A stretch of 64,000 nt of DNA from Planctomycetota bacterium (GCA_016872555.1 VGZO01000021.1:1-64000), one strand, 5' to 3'; shown: positions 1 to 8,644, counted from the stretch's first letter. The notes: generated from the letters alone by a model not told the origin. Numbers and translations are program-made.

Positions 1-122
1 GAGCCGTCGAGCACGTCGATCATGTCGCCATCGACGATCTTCACCACCTTCCCGGTGAGCGTGCCGGCGAAGGCGACGGAGGCCAGGACAAGGGATAGGG
101 CGATGGCAATGGCGGGACGCAT
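1..122 (-). CDS. Thermonuclease-like (SNase) secreted protein, N-terminal part only
   Basis: Only the first 40 or so codons lie in the window; the gene runs off the left edge. The ATG at 122 opens a hydrophobic leader (MRPAIAIALSLVLASVAFAG), a convincing signal peptide ending in AFA. It is followed by GKVVKIVDGDMIDVLDG, which matches the first beta-strands of staphylococcal-nuclease-fold proteins, whose usual motif is V-x-x-V-x-D-G-D-T-I. The window therefore probably holds the start of an exported micrococcal-nuclease-like enzyme cutting DNA or RNA outside the cytoplasm. The catalytic Arg/Glu residues are off the edge, so activity cannot be judged. It sits on the left side of the tRNA fragment and may belong to the integrated element proposed there. 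Confidence 0.6.
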   Translation of the reverse strand, partial: MRPAIAIALSLVLASVAFAGTLTGKVVKIVDGDMIDVLDG

Positions 123-279
123 TGGCGGGGTTCCTCGCGACACCCCGCACCCGGTGGGTTCATCAGCGTACCCGAGCCAGGCGCGACGCAAACCCTAGGC
201 CACTGCCCGCCCGCCTGCCGGCAAAGCGACCAGTCCTCGAGATCAGCGCCAACAGAGCCGCCTGCCTGCCACGCCGCGG

Positions 280-301
280 TAGCCCAACAGTAGCCCAGCA
301 A
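280..301. repeat. Two tandem 11-bp direct repeats, candidate integrase arm sites
   Basis: TAGCCCAACAG (280-290) is followed immediately by TAGCCCAGCAA (291-301), differing at two positions. They lie about 40 bp from the truncated tRNA. Tandem short direct repeats beside a tRNA-derived core are typical of arm-type binding sites of tyrosine integrases. The assignment is inference from position and pattern only. Confidence 0.35.
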
Positions 302-339
302 TACGGTAACCCCAAAAAACATCGCAAAAAAGCGTCATC

Positions 340-401
340 GGACTCTGACTGTAAATCAGATGCCCCGAAAGGGGTTGCGGGTTCGAATCCCGTGCCCTCC
401 G
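340..401 (+). tRNA. tRNA-Tyr (GTA) 3' fragment; 5' half missing
   Basis: The anticodon arm (TCTGA, loop CTGTAAA, TCAGA; anticodon GTA at 351-353), a class II variable arm (CCCC-GAAA-GGGG, 362-373), the T arm (GCGGG-TTCGAAT-CCCGT) and the 3' acceptor strand GCCCTCC plus discriminator G at 401 are all present. The matching 5' acceptor strand (GGAGGGC) and the D arm are absent; upstream is A-rich sequence instead. This is what remains when an element integrates into the 3' part of a tRNA gene: the complete tRNA would lie left of the window and this copy marks the distal att site. It is probably not a functional tRNA. Confidence 0.8.
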
Positions 402-434
402 CTCTAGTTTTCCCGAGTGAAATCGACGAAAAGA

Positions 435-456
435 GCCCCGTAACTGGGGCTTTTTT
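435..456 (+). terminator. Rho-independent terminator after the tRNA-Tyr 3' end
   Basis: GCCCC (435-439), loop GTAACT, GGGGC (446-450) and then six T (451-456) form a classic intrinsic terminator 34 bases after the tRNA 3' end. It supports the view that the right side of the fragment is the original chromosomal tRNA locus. Confidence 0.75.
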
Positions 457-593
457 CATGCGCGGGCCGCGTCGAGCGGCGGTCAAGGTCCGATCGGCGC
501 GGGCGAGCCCAGGACGACGCGTCGGCGTGTCACGTTTGGGCGACGCCCTCGCGATGCTGGCCGGGCACCGCGGCCACCCCGCGCGACACGCCA

Positions 594-621
594 CCGCGCC
601 CGGTTTTGTCTCCGGGCGCGG
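594..621. terminator. Strong GC hairpin downstream of the FGE-like/DUF4114 gene
   Basis: CCGCGCCCGG (594-603) and CCGGGCGCGG (612-621) form a perfect 10-bp stem with an 8-nt T-rich loop. It lies 17 bp past the stop codon of the leftward gene at 639, so it may end that transcript. There is no good U-run on the minus strand, so it may be only a stabilising 3' hairpin. Confidence 0.45.
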
Positions 622-638
622 CGCGGTGTCGCAAGATG

Positions 639-2828
639 TCAAAGGGTAAACCGGCGCCGCTCCCGCAGGCCGAGGGCACCGGCGACGAGGGCCACGACGC
701 CCGCCAATCCCGCGGGGTCGATCTCGGGGATCGCGGCAGGACTCGTCACCGCTGCCTCGACTCCCTCGACCGCGAAGATCAGGTCGTTGAACGCGTTGTC
801 ACAGTAAAAGTCGCCGGGCAGCGAGGCGCGGGAGATGTCTTCCCACGCGAACATGTTCGAGCGCTTCCCGGTGGCCTTCGACGTCCCTGCGAAGCTCATC
901 AACTGATCCCTGCCACCGGGATTGGCCGCCGCGTAGCCGAAGAACGGCCAGCGCTTGGGACCGCCGATCCCGAACGTCGCCGAGCCGACTCCGGTGACGG
1001 CGAAGCTGCCCGGACTCGTCTGGAAGTTCGCCAGCGTATCGTCAGGTATCAGGAAGAACCCGAGCAGGTCGCCGCCGTTGACGGTCTTGGTCGTCGTCGC
1101 GCCGGGATCGTGGATGACGTCGTTGAACACCAGCACGGCGTTGCCCGCGGCGAGCGCGGTGGTGGCATACGCCTGTTTTCCCGCCGTCGTACTCGTGTCG
1201 ATGGAGTTGAGTGCCGGGAGGTACTTGTAGTAGCCGAAATTGAACCGGAACGAGCCGGTGTCGGCATGCATCCGGAAGGTGAGCGTGACCGGCCCCGAGC
1301 CCTGGACTTGATAGGCCTCGAGCGCCGTCTCGGTGAGGGGGGGAAACGCGTTGGTACCATACTCCAGGTTCAACCCGTTTCGCACCGCGCCGTAGCTGGC
1401 CGGTGACGACAGGTACTGCACCGTGTCGGTCGTGGCGGCGGCGACCGGTCGGCCCAGGATCAGCGCCGCGGCCAGGGCTGCCGCAGCCTGCGCGGCGGTC
1501 ATCAGGATCCGCGGCGCCCGCCTTTGCGGAGCAGTGGGCGACTGTCTCGCTGCGGCGGAGGCCCCGCGCCGGCCGCGCCGCCGCTCGAACCACGCGAGGA
1601 ACCCCGCGACGATGGCGACGACGGTGCCCGCTGCGCTTGGATCGATCACGGGGATGGAGGTTGGAGCGATCGCCGAGAGCCGGATCCCGAAGAAATCACC
1701 CCGCGCCGCGGCCCCGGCGTCAGATTTTGATGACCCTGCCATCGCCGCTGAATCGAACGCGAAATTCCCGCCGCGCAGAATGCGGCGAGTTGCGTCGAAG
1801 CCTGCCTCGTCGGTCCATTCAGCGACATTACCGCCCATGTCGAAGGCACCGTACGTGCTCGGGCCTCCATTGGTACCTACCGTGGTCACATTGCCATCTT
1901 TACCGCCCCAGTCAGCTCCGCGATTGAAGTTCGCGGAGTTTCCGCCGGGGACCGGACTGATCCCTCCGAGCATGCCGATGCCGGTCGAAGTCGCCATCAC
2001 TGCGGTCGGGGGCGAGTCGCTTTGCGTCGGGTATGTCCAACACCCTGCCGCCGCGGCCCCTCCTTTGAAATACGCGGCCTTTTTCCACTCGTCGGCGCTG
2101 GGAACCCAAAAGACCGCTGCGGAGTTCCTTTGTGGCGCTATACCACTGGCGATATTCGTGATTGTATAGGCGCCCTGGTTGACCCCCGTCGCACCAGCAG
2201 CACTGGAAGGGTATGTCTGCTCTCCATTCTGAAGCCAATTGGCGAACTGAGCGGCATTGAACCAGCTCGTGAACGTGACCGGCTTGTCGCCCATGTTGGG
2301 CTTGACGAGATATCGACTGCCGGAAGTGATTCCGGTGTTCTCGATTCCACCGAAGAATCTCATCAGTGAGGAGTATGTGTCGGCAGGGTTCGTGCCCTCG
2401 GGATCGACTGCGTTGAGGAACGCCGCGTAATTGTCATTCGTCAATTCGTTCTTCATGATGCGGTATGAAGTGGCGACCGCACCGTATCCGTAGGCGTCGG
2501 GTAGGTTGCCAGAGTCGCCGACGGTGACCCAGTCGATACCGATCGCCGAGGCACTTCCGCACCAGATCCGGCTGACTCCGAAGATGGCGATGAAAGCTGA
2601 CAGCAGGCTCACGCAACGCCAACGTTGTGCGCGAGGCGGCGGCAAGCGGGTGAGCCGCGCGGAAATCGATGCGGCCGGGAGCGGACTTCCATGCGGACCT
2701 GGTCGGTCGCGGGCGCCAAGCCACTGATACGAGTCAAGGGAGTCCAGTGGCAGCGATGCGGAGAAGTCATTGTCACGGGAACGGGAGTGAAACACGAGCA
2801 GGCCTCCTGGGGAAGTGATGGCGAACAT
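639..2828 (-). CDS. Secreted FGE/sulfatase-modifying-factor-like protein fused in frame to a DUF4114 protein; two sorting signals
   Basis: One uninterrupted 729-residue frame reads as two exported proteins end to end. Residues about 85-393 follow a signal-like stretch (VSLLSAFIAIFGVSRIWC) and match the formylglycine-generating-enzyme fold (FDMGGNVAEWTDEA, RRILRGGNFAFDS). The C-terminal region has no cysteine pair where FGE has its catalytic cysteines, so sulfatase activation is unlikely. Residues 394-420 form a first sorting signal (IPVIDPSAAG, hydrophobic stretch, ERRRGRRG). Residue 443 (ATG at 1502) begins a second signal peptide (MTAAQAAAALAAALILGRPV), then a DUF4114 domain (VNGGDLLGFFLIPD; NAFNDLIFAVEG), then a second sorting signal (AIPEIDPAG...RERRR). 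It could be a fusion by stop-codon loss, or two coupled cistrons with the second starting at 1502. The N-terminal start is uncertain: residues 1-80 look non-coding and a GTG at 2612 may be the true start. Confidence 0.75.
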   Translation of the reverse strand: MFAITSPGGLLVFHSRSRDNDFSASLPLDSLDSYQWLGARDRPGPHGSPLPAASISARLTRLPPPRAQRWRCVSLLSAFIAIFGVSRIWCGSASAIGIDWVTVGDSGNLPDAYGYGAVATSYRIMKNELTNDNYAAFLNAVDPEGTNPADTYSSLMRFFGGIENTGITSGSRYLVKPNMGDKPVTFTSWFNAAQFANWLQNGEQTYPSSAAGATGVNQGAYTITNIASGIAPQRNSAAVFWVPSADEWKKAAYFKGGAAAAGCWTYPTQSDSPPTAVMATSTGIGMLGGISPVPGGNSANFNRGADWGGKDGNVTTVGTNGGPSTYGAFDMGGNVAEWTDEAGFDATRRILRGGNFAFDSAAMAGSSKSDAGAAARGDFFGIRLSAIAPTSIPVIDPSAAGTVVAIVAGFLAWFERRRGRRGASAAARQSPTAPQRRAPRILMTAAQAAAALAAALILGRPVAAATTDTVQYLSSPASYGAVRNGLNLEYGTNAFPPLTETALEAYQVQGSGPVTLTFRMHADTGSFRFNFGYYKYLPALNSIDTSTTAGKQAYATTALAAGNAVLVFNDVIHDPGATTTKTVNGGDLLGFFLIPDDTLANFQTSPGSFAVTGVGSATFGIGGPKRWPFFGYAAANPGGRDQLMSFAGTSKATGKRSNMFAWEDISRASLPGDFYCDNAFNDLIFAVEGVEAAVTSPAAIPEIDPAGLAGVVALVAGALGLRERRRFTL

Positions 2829-4376
2829 GAGTGATGGGGTTGCGGTCGAATCGGGTGCGGTTACGAAGCGGGTGAAGACGGTTGCGTAGGCTCCGCTGCG
2901 GGCAACGCCATGGAGACGTTGCTCGAGCGCTCCGGCAGCCTTGATCTCCAGATCGGGTACATCGCGGTACGGCGGACTGCCGAAGCGCGTGCCGTCGCGC
3001 TCGGCAGGTTCGTTACCGTGACTGGCGGCGGACGTGACTGCCGCAGAACGCAGTCCGGGACGCGCCGATGTCGACTGCGTTGCTGCCGATGAACGGCTTT
3101 GCCTCTGTCCGCGTGAGCGCGCGGCGCGGCTGCCCGACGAGGCCGTCGATCGAGATCACGACGGTGAACGCCAGGTTGCCGAGGGCCGTCGCGCTGCCAT
3201 CCGGCGCGTGCACGTTCTGTGGCATCGCAACCGCCGGTGACGTCAGTAACGCTGCGAGTCAGGCGTGCACGGGCGATGTGTCCGGGCGGCGTCGCGAACG
3301 AGGCAGCGAGCGCATTGTCCACGCCCCCCGGGGGCTGGTCGCCGCCGGTGACACGGGGATTGGAACACACCGCGTCGAACAGGACGCGGAGCGTGACAGG
3401 CGGAATCGTCGGCATCGGATGGGCTCCATGAAGAGCCCCCGCGCACACCCGCGGCGCTGCACCGTGCGAAACGCCGAACCGGTCACCGGCGCCGACCGAC
3501 ACCCCAGGCGCGGCGTCCATCCGGCGCGGCGCACGCGGACGGAGAGCCCCACGAGTGGAGTGGCGATCGACCCGGTCACGGCCGTGACGGCTCCGCCGCG
3601 CGCGGCGGCGGTCGGCCACCCGGAAAGCGCGGTATCTCCCGCGCCTTTCGCGTGGACGATTCCCGCCGGAGGCATGCCGGCGCGACGGCTCGCCAGCGCG
3701 CTGCCTGACGGCGGGCGCAGGAGACCGTGCGAGAGCAAGCACCGCGCGAGCGGCTCGGGAACGGCGCAGCCAAGCCGCCGCATGCTCCGATCGATCGGAG
3801 CATGGCCCGGCACCCGGCCGATGAAGGCCGAATGCGGGCGCGGAACCGCCGCACCACTCGTCACCGTGACACGTGTGACCAGTTCGTCAGTTTCGCACGA
3901 GGCGAAACACGACAGCGGGTGCTTGCAGGAGCGGTTCCTTGATCGATTTCAGGACACGTTCACGTCGAATCTCGGACAAACATCCCCCGCACCACGACAG
4001 ACCCTCCCGGTGCCCCCGAGCCATGGCGCGGCCGCCGGGGGCAGACGCCACCCAGCGGCCACGCTCTCGAGGCTGCACTGGCCGATTCGGTTCAGGACGC
4101 GTCTCCTCGTCCCGGGCCATCTCCAGGTGCCGGTCGATGGTGCGGGCCGTGCTGCCGGTGTGCCGGAGGGCGTCGATCGGTGATCGATTCCCTTCCTGCA
4201 ACCGGGAGTGGCGCCGGGCCCAGTGCCCGCACGCCTTTCTCCATCTCTAGAGACGCACGGCGCGGCGAAAGTTAGCCACGAGAATTTTTTTCTTGCGTTT
4301 TTCCCGGAGATGGCAGAAACGGAGGGCCGCGGTAGGCTGCCGACGAGTTCCCCGGGGAAGGGGGTGAGGAGGGGGC
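2829..4376. other. 1.5-kb stretch without a convincing gene; possible decayed coding DNA
   Basis: Open frames exist on both strands but all are Arg/Pro-rich translations typical of GC-rich shadow frames. Short minus-strand stretches look more protein-like (for example around 3013-3225, with NLAFTVVISIDGLVGQ), which suggests remnants of a broken gene; I cannot name its family. The words GTGAC/GTCAC occur about ten times between 3010 and 3890, well above a rough composition-based expectation of two to three. A perfect palindrome lies at 3781-3804. The A/T-rich patch at 4276-4303, just before the sigma gene, may hold its promoter, but I see no clear -35/-10 pair. Confidence 0.4.
3781..3804. promoter_or_regulatory. 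Perfect 24-bp palindrome
   Basis: CATGCTCCGATC is followed directly by its exact reverse complement GATCGGAGCATG. Flanking bases do not extend it. A loop-free palindrome of this length in an intergenic region fits a dimeric regulator's operator better than a terminator. It lies about 570 bp upstream of the sigma-factor start, so the target gene is not obvious. Confidence 0.5.
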
Positions 4377-5081
4377 ATGCCTCAACCGACGGCAGGGACG
4401 TGCGGGACTCGTGACGACGGTTGTGGACCGGTTTCGTTGCTGTCGGCCGACGCTTCGGCTGCGTCTCCGATCGCGTCGGCCTGCCTGGCCGACGAGCGGA
4501 GGCTCGGCGACTTGATCGCCGCCGCCCGCCGCAATGAGCCTGGCGCGCTCGGCGAGCTGCTCGTCGCTGCCCGCGGCTACCTCGTCCGGATTGCCGATGG
4601 CCGGATCCCGACCGAGGTCCGGGCCCACCTGGCGCCGTCCGACGTCGTCCAAAATACGACCGTCGCCGCCCACGCCGCGTTAACCTCGTTTCAGGGAACG
4701 ACCGTGGCGGAGTTCTATGGTTGGCTCCGCGCGATCCTTGCCAACGACGTCTTCGACGCGCTGCGCCGGCAGCGGTCGTACGATCGTGCCGTGGTGCTCG
4801 GGCCCGGCTCGGCCGCGGCGCGTGCCCCGGAACGCTCCCCGACCGCCCCCACGCGCCCCACCGAGGCGTCGGCGATCCGCCGCGACGACGCCATGGTCGT
4901 CGCCCGCGTGCTCGACACGCTCGGTGCCGAAACGCGCGAGGTCATGCGCCTCCGCTACTGGGAAGACTTGCCGTTCGCCGAGATCGCCGTCCGGCTCGGT
5001 CGGTCCGACAACGCGGTGCGGAAGCTGTGGTACCGTGCTGTGAAACGGCTGCAGCTTGCACTCAGCGCCGGCGACGGCTGA
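4377..5081 (+). CDS. ECF-type RNA polymerase sigma factor, planctomycete STK-linked group
   Basis: A 234-residue protein with sigma region 2 at about residues 35-125 (LIAAARRNEPGALGELL, then HLAPSDVVQNTTVAAHAAL and EFYGWLRAILANDVFDALR) and region 4 at about 175-230 (ETREVMRLRYWEDLPFAEIA, a helix-turn-helix, then VRKLWYRAVKRLQLAL). It should direct core polymerase to a dedicated promoter set. GAGGAGGGGG just ahead of the ATG is a strong ribosome binding site and fixes the start. The Ser/Thr kinase gene follows in the same direction after about 200 bp, without an obvious anti-sigma factor. Planctomycete genomes contain ECF groups adjacent to Ser/Thr kinases; by analogy the kinase may control this factor, which is inference. 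The N-terminal 30 residues are low complexity. Confidence 0.88.
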   Translation: MPQPTAGTCGTRDDGCGPVSLLSADASAASPIASACLADERRLGDLIAAARRNEPGALGELLVAARGYLVRIADGRIPTEVRAHLAPSDVVQNTTVAAHAALTSFQGTTVAEFYGWLRAILANDVFDALRRQRSYDRAVVLGPGSAAARAPERSPTAPTRPTEASAIRRDDAMVVARVLDTLGAETREVMRLRYWEDLPFAEIAVRLGRSDNAVRKLWYRAVKRLQLALSAGDG

Positions 5082-5277
5082 CGGGGCCGGTTGTGGACAT
5101 CGTGATCCGGCGCTAGAGGCGGCGGCCGACACCTCGGAGTGATCGTGGGTCGTTCGGCGGTGTGTTGCGACGGAAACCGGTCACGGATGATTGGTTCCAC
5201 GCTCCGGCAGCGGGTGGAGGACGAGCTTCCCGAACCGGTCGGGAGCTGCCCGCCGCGACAGGGAACGGGATCACGCG

Positions 5278-8200
5278 ATGGCACCCGACACGCCGATTCC
5301 CTGCGGTGAGCAGGCGCCGACGCCCCGCGAACCGGCCCCCACGGAGCCGCCACGGCGCGACTCCCTTCCCGCCGACGAAGCGCTGCCCGCCGATGCCGCG
5401 CGCCTCGCCGACATCGACGACCGGCTCGCGGGGCATCGGCCACCCGGCGAGGGCGAAGCCGGCGGGGAGGATTCGCCGGAGCCCGATCTCCCTGCGGGGC
5501 TCGATGCCATTTTGCTGCTCCGGCAGATGGCCGCCGAACAGGCGGGCAACGCCGGCGCCGATCAGGGGGCGATGCCGCTGCGGATCGGCCGGTTCGCCGT
5601 GGTCCGCGAGGTGGGGCGCGGCGGGTTCGCGCGGGTCTACGAGGCGCTCGACACGCGGCTCCAGCGCGGCGTGGCGCTCAAGGTCGCCCGGCCGGAGGCG
5701 GTGCTGCCCGCCGGGGCACGGCGCCGGTTTCTCCGCGAGGCGGAGCTCGCCGCGCGGCTCGACCATCCCCACGTGGTCACGATCCACGAGGCGGGGGAGG
5801 CCGACGGCTGCCTGTTCATCGCCGAGGAATTCTGCACCGGCGGCAGCCTCGCCGACTGGCTCGACTCCCGCCCTGGCGCGCTCGAGCCGCGCACCGCGGC
5901 GCGCGTGGTCCACGCGCTCGCCGCGTCGCACGCTTTCGGCATCGTCCATCGCGACATCAAACCGGCCAACGTGCTCCTCGTCGCCGATCCCGACGGCGTC
6001 CTCGAGGAACCCGGTGCCGCGCCGGGCGGTGGCCGCTGGAAGGTGAAGCTCGGCGACTTCGGCCTCGGAAAGCTGCTCGCCGACGAGGCGAAGCGCGCCA
6101 ACGTCACCGACCTCACGCGTTCCGGCACCCGGGTGGGTACGCCGGCCTGGATGGCCCCGGAGCAGGTCGACCACGCGATCGGGCCGGTCGGCGCCGCCAC
6201 CGACATCCACTCGCTCGGCCTGCTCCTCGACCGGCTGCTCACGGGGCGCTGCTGCCAGGCCGGGGCGAGCGAGGCCGAGACGCTGCGGCTGGTGCTGTTT
6301 GCCGAGCCGGTGGCCGCCGACCGGATCGTTACCGGGGTGCCCGCCGACCTCGCCGCGGTCGGGCTCCGCTGCCGCGCCAAGCGCCCCTCGGAACGCTACG
6401 CCACCGCCGCCGATCTCGTCGCCGACCTGCGCCGCTTTCTGGCCGGCCAGCCGACGCTCGTGCGGCCGCTCGGGGTCGCCACGCGGGTGTGGCGCGCCGC
6501 ACGCCGCCGCCCGGGAATCGCCGTCGCGACGAGCGTGGCGGTCGCCGCGATCGTCGTCGCCGGTGGCATGGTCGTCGTTCAGCAGCGGCAGCAGACGCTG
6601 CTCGACAGCCGGGCGGCCGAGATCCGCGGCCACCAGGCGGCGGCCACGCTGCGGCGCGGGTTCGAGGCCTGGGCCGGTGGGGATGCCGCCGGGGCGCTGC
6701 GCCAGCTCGACGACTGCCGGTCGCTCGATCCGGCGCTCGCCGGGTCGGTTGCCGGGCGGTGGCTGCTGGCCCGCTGCAACGGCGAGCTCGACCGGCTTCC
6801 GGCCGGTAGCGCCCCACTCCACAAAGTCGTCGTCGCGCCGGACGGTCGGACGGTCGCTGCCGGGGCTGCTGACGGCCGGCTGCACGTGTGGCGGCTCGAC
6901 GACCATGGGGCGGTCGACGGGCCGCCGGTCGTCACCCGGCCCCACGACGAGATCAACGACGTCGCCCTCAGCCCCGACGGGATGCGCGTCGCCAGTGTCG
7001 GCCAGGACGGCCGCGCGGCCGTGTCCGACACGGCGACCGGCGCGCTCGTCGCCGAGCGCGACTTTGCCGACGGTCCGCTGTTCGGCGTCGGCTGGGCGCC
7101 CGACGGCATGGCGGTGGCCGTCGGGGGCGAGGGACGGACAGTGTGGGTGTGGACCCCCGATGGCTCGTCCACCCCTCGGGCGCTCGATCCCTTCGCCGCC
7201 GCCGCCGGTGGGAATCCTGGCGCCGAGGATGCGGCTGATCCCGAGATCGAGTGCCTGGCGTATCTCGACGCCCGGCGGATCGTCGTGGCCTGTGGCCGGC
7301 GGGTGGTGGTGTGCGATGCGGTGACCGGGATGGTGGAGTGCGAGCTCGAGGGGCACGCCGGCAAGGTGACGAGCGTGGCGGCCAGTCCCGATGGTACGCG
7401 GCTGGTGACTGCGGGCACCGATCGACAGCCGCGGCTGTGGGATCTCCCTTCCGGCACGCTGGTCAGATCGCTGCCGTTGCATCCGGTGTGGGTCGCGGGC
7501 TGCCGGTTCTCGCCCGACGCGGCGCGGATCGCGACCGGCTGCCGCGACGGCGTGGTCCGGCTGTTCGATGCTGCCGACGGCGCACCCGTGACGACGTTCG
7601 TCGGGCATCCCGGGCGCGTGTGGGACGTGACGTTCGAGCCGCGTGGCACGATCCTCTCGGCCGGAAACGACGGCACGCTGCGGCGCTGGGACGCGGACAG
7701 CTCGCGGGGCCTGGCCGGCGTCCACGAGCTGCCCTCCCCGCGGGGGCCGCTGATGGGCGTCGCGGCGCTGGGGGGCGGTCGGTTCGGGGTCGTCGGACCG
7801 CTCTTGCCGTCGTCGACCGGCGCGGACGAGATCACGACGCCGTCGATCACGCTGGTCGGAGCCGGGCCCGGCGAGCGGATCTCCGCCGAGTCGAGTTCCG
7901 GGCGGATCGCGACCAGCGGCGGCACGTTCGAGATCACGACGCGCCTGGGCGCTGTCACGCGCCCCATCCCGGCCGACGTCATCGGTGAGGCGATGCTGTG
8001 GACGGCGCCCGACGAGCTGCTCATCGGAGCGCGCGACGGCCGGTTGCTCCGGTGGCATGACGACACCGGCGTGCTCGAGACGCTCGACGACACCGGCAGC
8101 GGGATCGCGGTGCATGCCCTTGCCCATGGCCCCGGTGGCCGACTGGCCGTGGCGACGGCGAAGACGGTGACGCTCTACGAGACCTCCGACGCCGGCGTGC

Positions 8201-8622
8201 CGCGGCGCGGCACCGGGCGCCGGCTGGTCGAGCTGCCGCCATCGACCGGGAGCGTGACACGCGTCTCCGTCAGCCCCGACGGCACGCGTCTCGCGATTGG
8301 CACCCACGTCGGCGAGGTCCTGTGCTTCGACACGGCGACAGGGCTGCCGGTCGGCACGTTCGCCCGGCACACGCACGGCATCCGGGCGCTCGAGTGGTCG
8401 CCGGAGGGGCTCGTCCTCCTCTCGGCCGACGCCGACTGCGTGCGGTTCTCCGACGTGCGGACCACGACGGTGTTCGACGAGATCCGGCCGGGAGCCACGG
8501 TCGGCGGGGCCTGTTTCGGGGTCGCGGCCGACGGTGCCGATCTGCTCGTGATCGTGGGTGCCCGCGGCGGCGACAACGGCTGGACGGGAGTCGTCCGGTT
8601 TCCCCAGCCGGCCGAGCGCTGA
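5278..8622 (+). CDS. Membrane-anchored Ser/Thr protein kinase with C-terminal WD40 repeats
   Basis: 1114 residues from the ATG at 5278; an upstream in-frame start (5191) is possible but gives an Arg-rich non-conserved extension. The kinase domain spans about 102-390: Gly-rich loop (VGRGGFARVYEA), catalytic lysine (VALKVARPEA), HRD loop (IVHRDIKPANVLL, about 222-234), DFG (KLGDFGLGK, about 260) and GTPAWMAPEQ in the activation segment. All catalytic residues are present, so it should be active. One membrane helix (about 414-438, VAVAAIVVAGGMVVV) separates the cytoplasmic kinase from an extracytoplasmic WD40 beta-propeller region (about 510-1110, with recurring LSPDG and LW/VW repeat ends) likely to bind protein partners or sense a signal. 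It follows the ECF sigma gene and ends 22 bp from the convergent addA-like gene. Confidence 0.88.
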   Translation: MAPDTPIPCGEQAPTPREPAPTEPPRRDSLPADEALPADAARLADIDDRLAGHRPPGEGEAGGEDSPEPDLPAGLDAILLLRQMAAEQAGNAGADQGAMPLRIGRFAVVREVGRGGFARVYEALDTRLQRGVALKVARPEAVLPAGARRRFLREAELAARLDHPHVVTIHEAGEADGCLFIAEEFCTGGSLADWLDSRPGALEPRTAARVVHALAASHAFGIVHRDIKPANVLLVADPDGVLEEPGAAPGGGRWKVKLGDFGLGKLLADEAKRANVTDLTRSGTRVGTPAWMAPEQVDHAIGPVGAATDIHSLGLLLDRLLTGRCCQAGASEAETLRLVLFAEPVAADRIVTGVPADLAAVGLRCRAKRPSERYATAADLVADLRRFLAGQPTLVRPLGVATRVWRAARRRPGIAVATSVAVAAIVVAGGMVVVQQRQQTLLDSRAAEIRGHQAAATLRRGFEAWAGGDAAGALRQLDDCRSLDPALAGSVAGRWLLARCNGELDRLPAGSAPLHKVVVAPDGRTVAAGAADGRLHVWRLDDHGAVDGPPVVTRPHDEINDVALSPDGMRVASVGQDGRAAVSDTATGALVAERDFADGPLFGVGWAPDGMAVAVGGEGRTVWVWTPDGSSTPRALDPFAAAAGGNPGAEDAADPEIECLAYLDARRIVVACGRRVVVCDAVTGMVECELEGHAGKVTSVAASPDGTRLVTAGTDRQPRLWDLPSGTLVRSLPLHPVWVAGCRFSPDAARIATGCRDGVVRLFDAADGAPVTTFVGHPGRVWDVTFEPRGTILSAGNDGTLRRWDADSSRGLAGVHELPSPRGPLMGVAALGGGRFGVVGPLLPSSTGADEITTPSITLVGAGPGERISAESSSGRIATSGGTFEITTRLGAVTRPIPADVIGEAMLWTAPDELLIGARDGRLLRWHDDTGVLETLDDTGSGIAVHALAHGPGGRLAVATAKTVTLYETSDAGVPRRGTGRRLVELPPSTGSVTRVSVSPDGTRLAIGTHVGEVLCFDTATGLPVGTFARHTHGIRALEWSPEGLVLLSADADCVRFSDVRTTTVFDEIRPGATVGGACFGVAADGADLLVIVGARGGDNGWTGVVRFPQPAER

Positions 8623-8644
8623 GTCGTCCCTGCCGTCGTCGCGC

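Noticed and set aside
340-401. A complete tRNA-Tyr gene
   Set aside because: No sequence within 90 bp upstream can pair with the GCCCTCC acceptor strand and there is no D arm.
639-2828. Reading the FGE-like domain as a sulfatase-activating enzyme
   Set aside because: The catalytic cysteine region of true FGE is absent; only the fold and the GGNVAEW/RGG motifs are kept.
2861-4183. Several overlapping open frames of 200-370 codons on both strands
   Set aside because: All translations are Arg/Pro/Ala-rich without motifs or plausible start signals; treated as non-coding or decayed DNA.
5113-8376. 1087-codon open frame antisense to the kinase gene
   Set aside because: Its translation is Arg/Gly/Asp-rich without any domain, whereas the opposite strand encodes a complete kinase with WD40 repeats. 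GC-rich codon bias keeps the antisense frame open.
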